This document shows positions 7,041-7,854 of a stretch of DNA of 7,854 nt, in pieces. The first letter of the stretch is position 1; each line of letters starts with the position of its first letter. A program made the position numbers and the translations under genes. A model generated the notes under the pieces. The model saw only the letters and a list, made by a program, of their open reading frames with translations, did not search any database and was not told the DNA's origin. Source of the DNA: CG2-30-40-21 sp043806395 (GTDB lineage Bacteria; UBA9089; CG2-30-40-21); contig JAZDHC010000236.1 in assembly GCA_043806395.1 (NCBI GenBank), forward strand, positions 1 through 7,854, in the 5' to 3' direction.

Positions 7041-7854
7041 AGGCTTGGCAAATAAGTTAAGTATAGGAAAGGATAAATGGCGAAGTAAAAAGGGACGCAA
7101 AAAAATAGCCAAAAATTTTATTCAACGGATACGGAGGATAAGTTTTTGGGTAATAATTGGTGTGATTTGTGCCCTTATTATTCAAACCCCCTCATATCTC
7201 ATGGGATCACCACATTTTTTTATTGATTCTACGGTAGTTACAGTGAGAGGAGGGCAGATTACCAAGGAAGAGATTCAGAATAGATTAGAAAAGTTTTTCT
7301 TAAAAAAGTATGCTACCATGCATCCAAATATCTTTAGAGTGAATGTAAAGGAAGCAACAAAAAATATTGCTTTATACCCAAGGGTGCTAAGGGTAACCTT
7401 GAAGAGGCAGTTGCCAAAAAAAATATTAATTGATGTAGAGGGAAGAACCCCAAAGATGATGCTTAAAGTAGCATCTCAATATTATGGTATTGACGAATAT
7501 AAAATAATTTTTCCTATTCAATATAATAAAAACTTAACTCTGCTTAGCGGTATAAGCAATATAGAGATAGGGAAGACAATACCTCAGCAGGGAATTGAAG
7601 ATGTATTTTTGCTGTATCATACCATAGCTGTTATAGATAAAAATTTAAGTAGCAATATTTTTATGATAAATATTGCTAATCCAAGAAATGTTGTACTTAT
7701 GATTAATAAGGAAAATCCTGTAGCGGTTTATTGTGGGTCTCGTCTGGAAGAAAAATCGTTGGTACAGAAATTAAATGAGTTAAAGATTATTCTTGAATAC
7801 TTTAAGAAGACTAATCAGCAAAGGGAATATATTGATATAAGGTTTGATAATATA
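7027..7854 (+). CDS. ftsQ: FtsQ/DivIB divisome protein (partial, 3' end beyond the window)
   Basis: FtsQ is a bitopic membrane protein that connects cytoplasmic division proteins to the FtsB/FtsL and FtsW/FtsI synthase complex. The frame stays open to the window end (276 codons). Residues 1-38 are strongly basic and cytoplasmic, about 39-59 form one membrane helix, and the rest is extracytoplasmic. The POTRA domain spans about 64-140 and has the typical FRVNV...ALYPRVLRVTLKRQLPKKILIDVEGRTP pattern in two parts, here around residues 98-142. The beta domain follows and ends in YIDIRFDNI at 268-276, the usual C-terminal FtsQ motif. Only a short tail should be missing. Identification rests on topology, the POTRA pattern, this motif and the position after ddl. 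The ATG at 7027 has a TAGGA site about six bases upstream and overlaps ddl by 14 nt, which suggests translational coupling. Confidence 0.93.
   Translation, partial: MSRHKGLANKLSIGKDKWRSKKGRKKIAKNFIQRIRRISFWVIIGVICALIIQTPSYLMGSPHFFIDSTVVTVRGGQITKEEIQNRLEKFFLKKYATMHPNIFRVNVKEATKNIALYPRVLRVTLKRQLPKKILIDVEGRTPKMMLKVASQYYGIDEYKIIFPIQYNKNLTLLSGISNIEIGKTIPQQGIEDVFLLYHTIAVIDKNLSSNIFMINIANPRNVVLMINKENPVAVYCGSRLEEKSLVQKLNELKIILEYFKKTNQQREYIDIRFDNI

Overview
The window holds a stretch of a bacterial division and cell-wall (dcw) cluster, with a disturbed, repeat-bearing segment on its left. The order on the + strand is ftsW-murG-murC-murB-ddl-ftsQ. Junctions are tight: gaps of 7, 18 and 23 bp, a 1-nt stop/start overlap between murG and murC, and a 14-nt overlap between ddl and ftsQ. 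This looks like one operon. ftsQ runs off the right edge just after its conserved C-terminal motif, and ftsA and ftsZ would be expected beyond it.

The genes form one pathway. MurB reduces UDP-GlcNAc-enolpyruvate and MurC adds L-Ala to UDP-MurNAc. Ddl makes the D-Ala-D-Ala that caps the stem peptide. MurG adds GlcNAc to lipid I to give lipid II, FtsW polymerises glycan at the septum, and FtsQ links the divisome across the membrane. The set indicates a bacterium with peptidoglycan-based septal division. Wobble positions are AT-leaning, and Shine-Dalgarno sites are clear at most starts. I cannot name the phylum; this murG-murC-murB-ddl-ftsQ order is shared by many lineages.

The left 1.5 kb is different. 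Bases 1-354 are 59 unbroken copies of a hexamer GGNTCN. Read on the minus strand, they are the start of a gene: an ATG at 359 with a TAAGGAG Shine-Dalgarno nine bases upstream, followed by 59 Pro-Glu/Asp dipeptides and then the window edge. Facing away from it on the + strand is an unrecognised ORF (398-688). It runs, in a different frame, into a YhcG/DUF1016-type PDDEXK nuclease gene (700-1497) whose N-terminal domain is cut. This nuclease lies directly upstream of ftsW, where many genomes have murD, which suggests a rearrangement or insertion boundary at the left edge of the cluster.

Points most worth a second look are the Pro-acidic repeat gene and its G-quadruplex-forming core, the broken nuclease junction near base 634, and AAGGTAGG octamer arrays at two successive gene junctions that supply ribosome-binding sequence. 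Two others are a perfect 20-bp palindrome over the murB stop and the likely ddl Shine-Dalgarno, and a Glu-to-Asp change at a metal-ligand position of Ddl. I see no tRNA, rRNA, CRISPR array, insertion sequence or convincing terminator.
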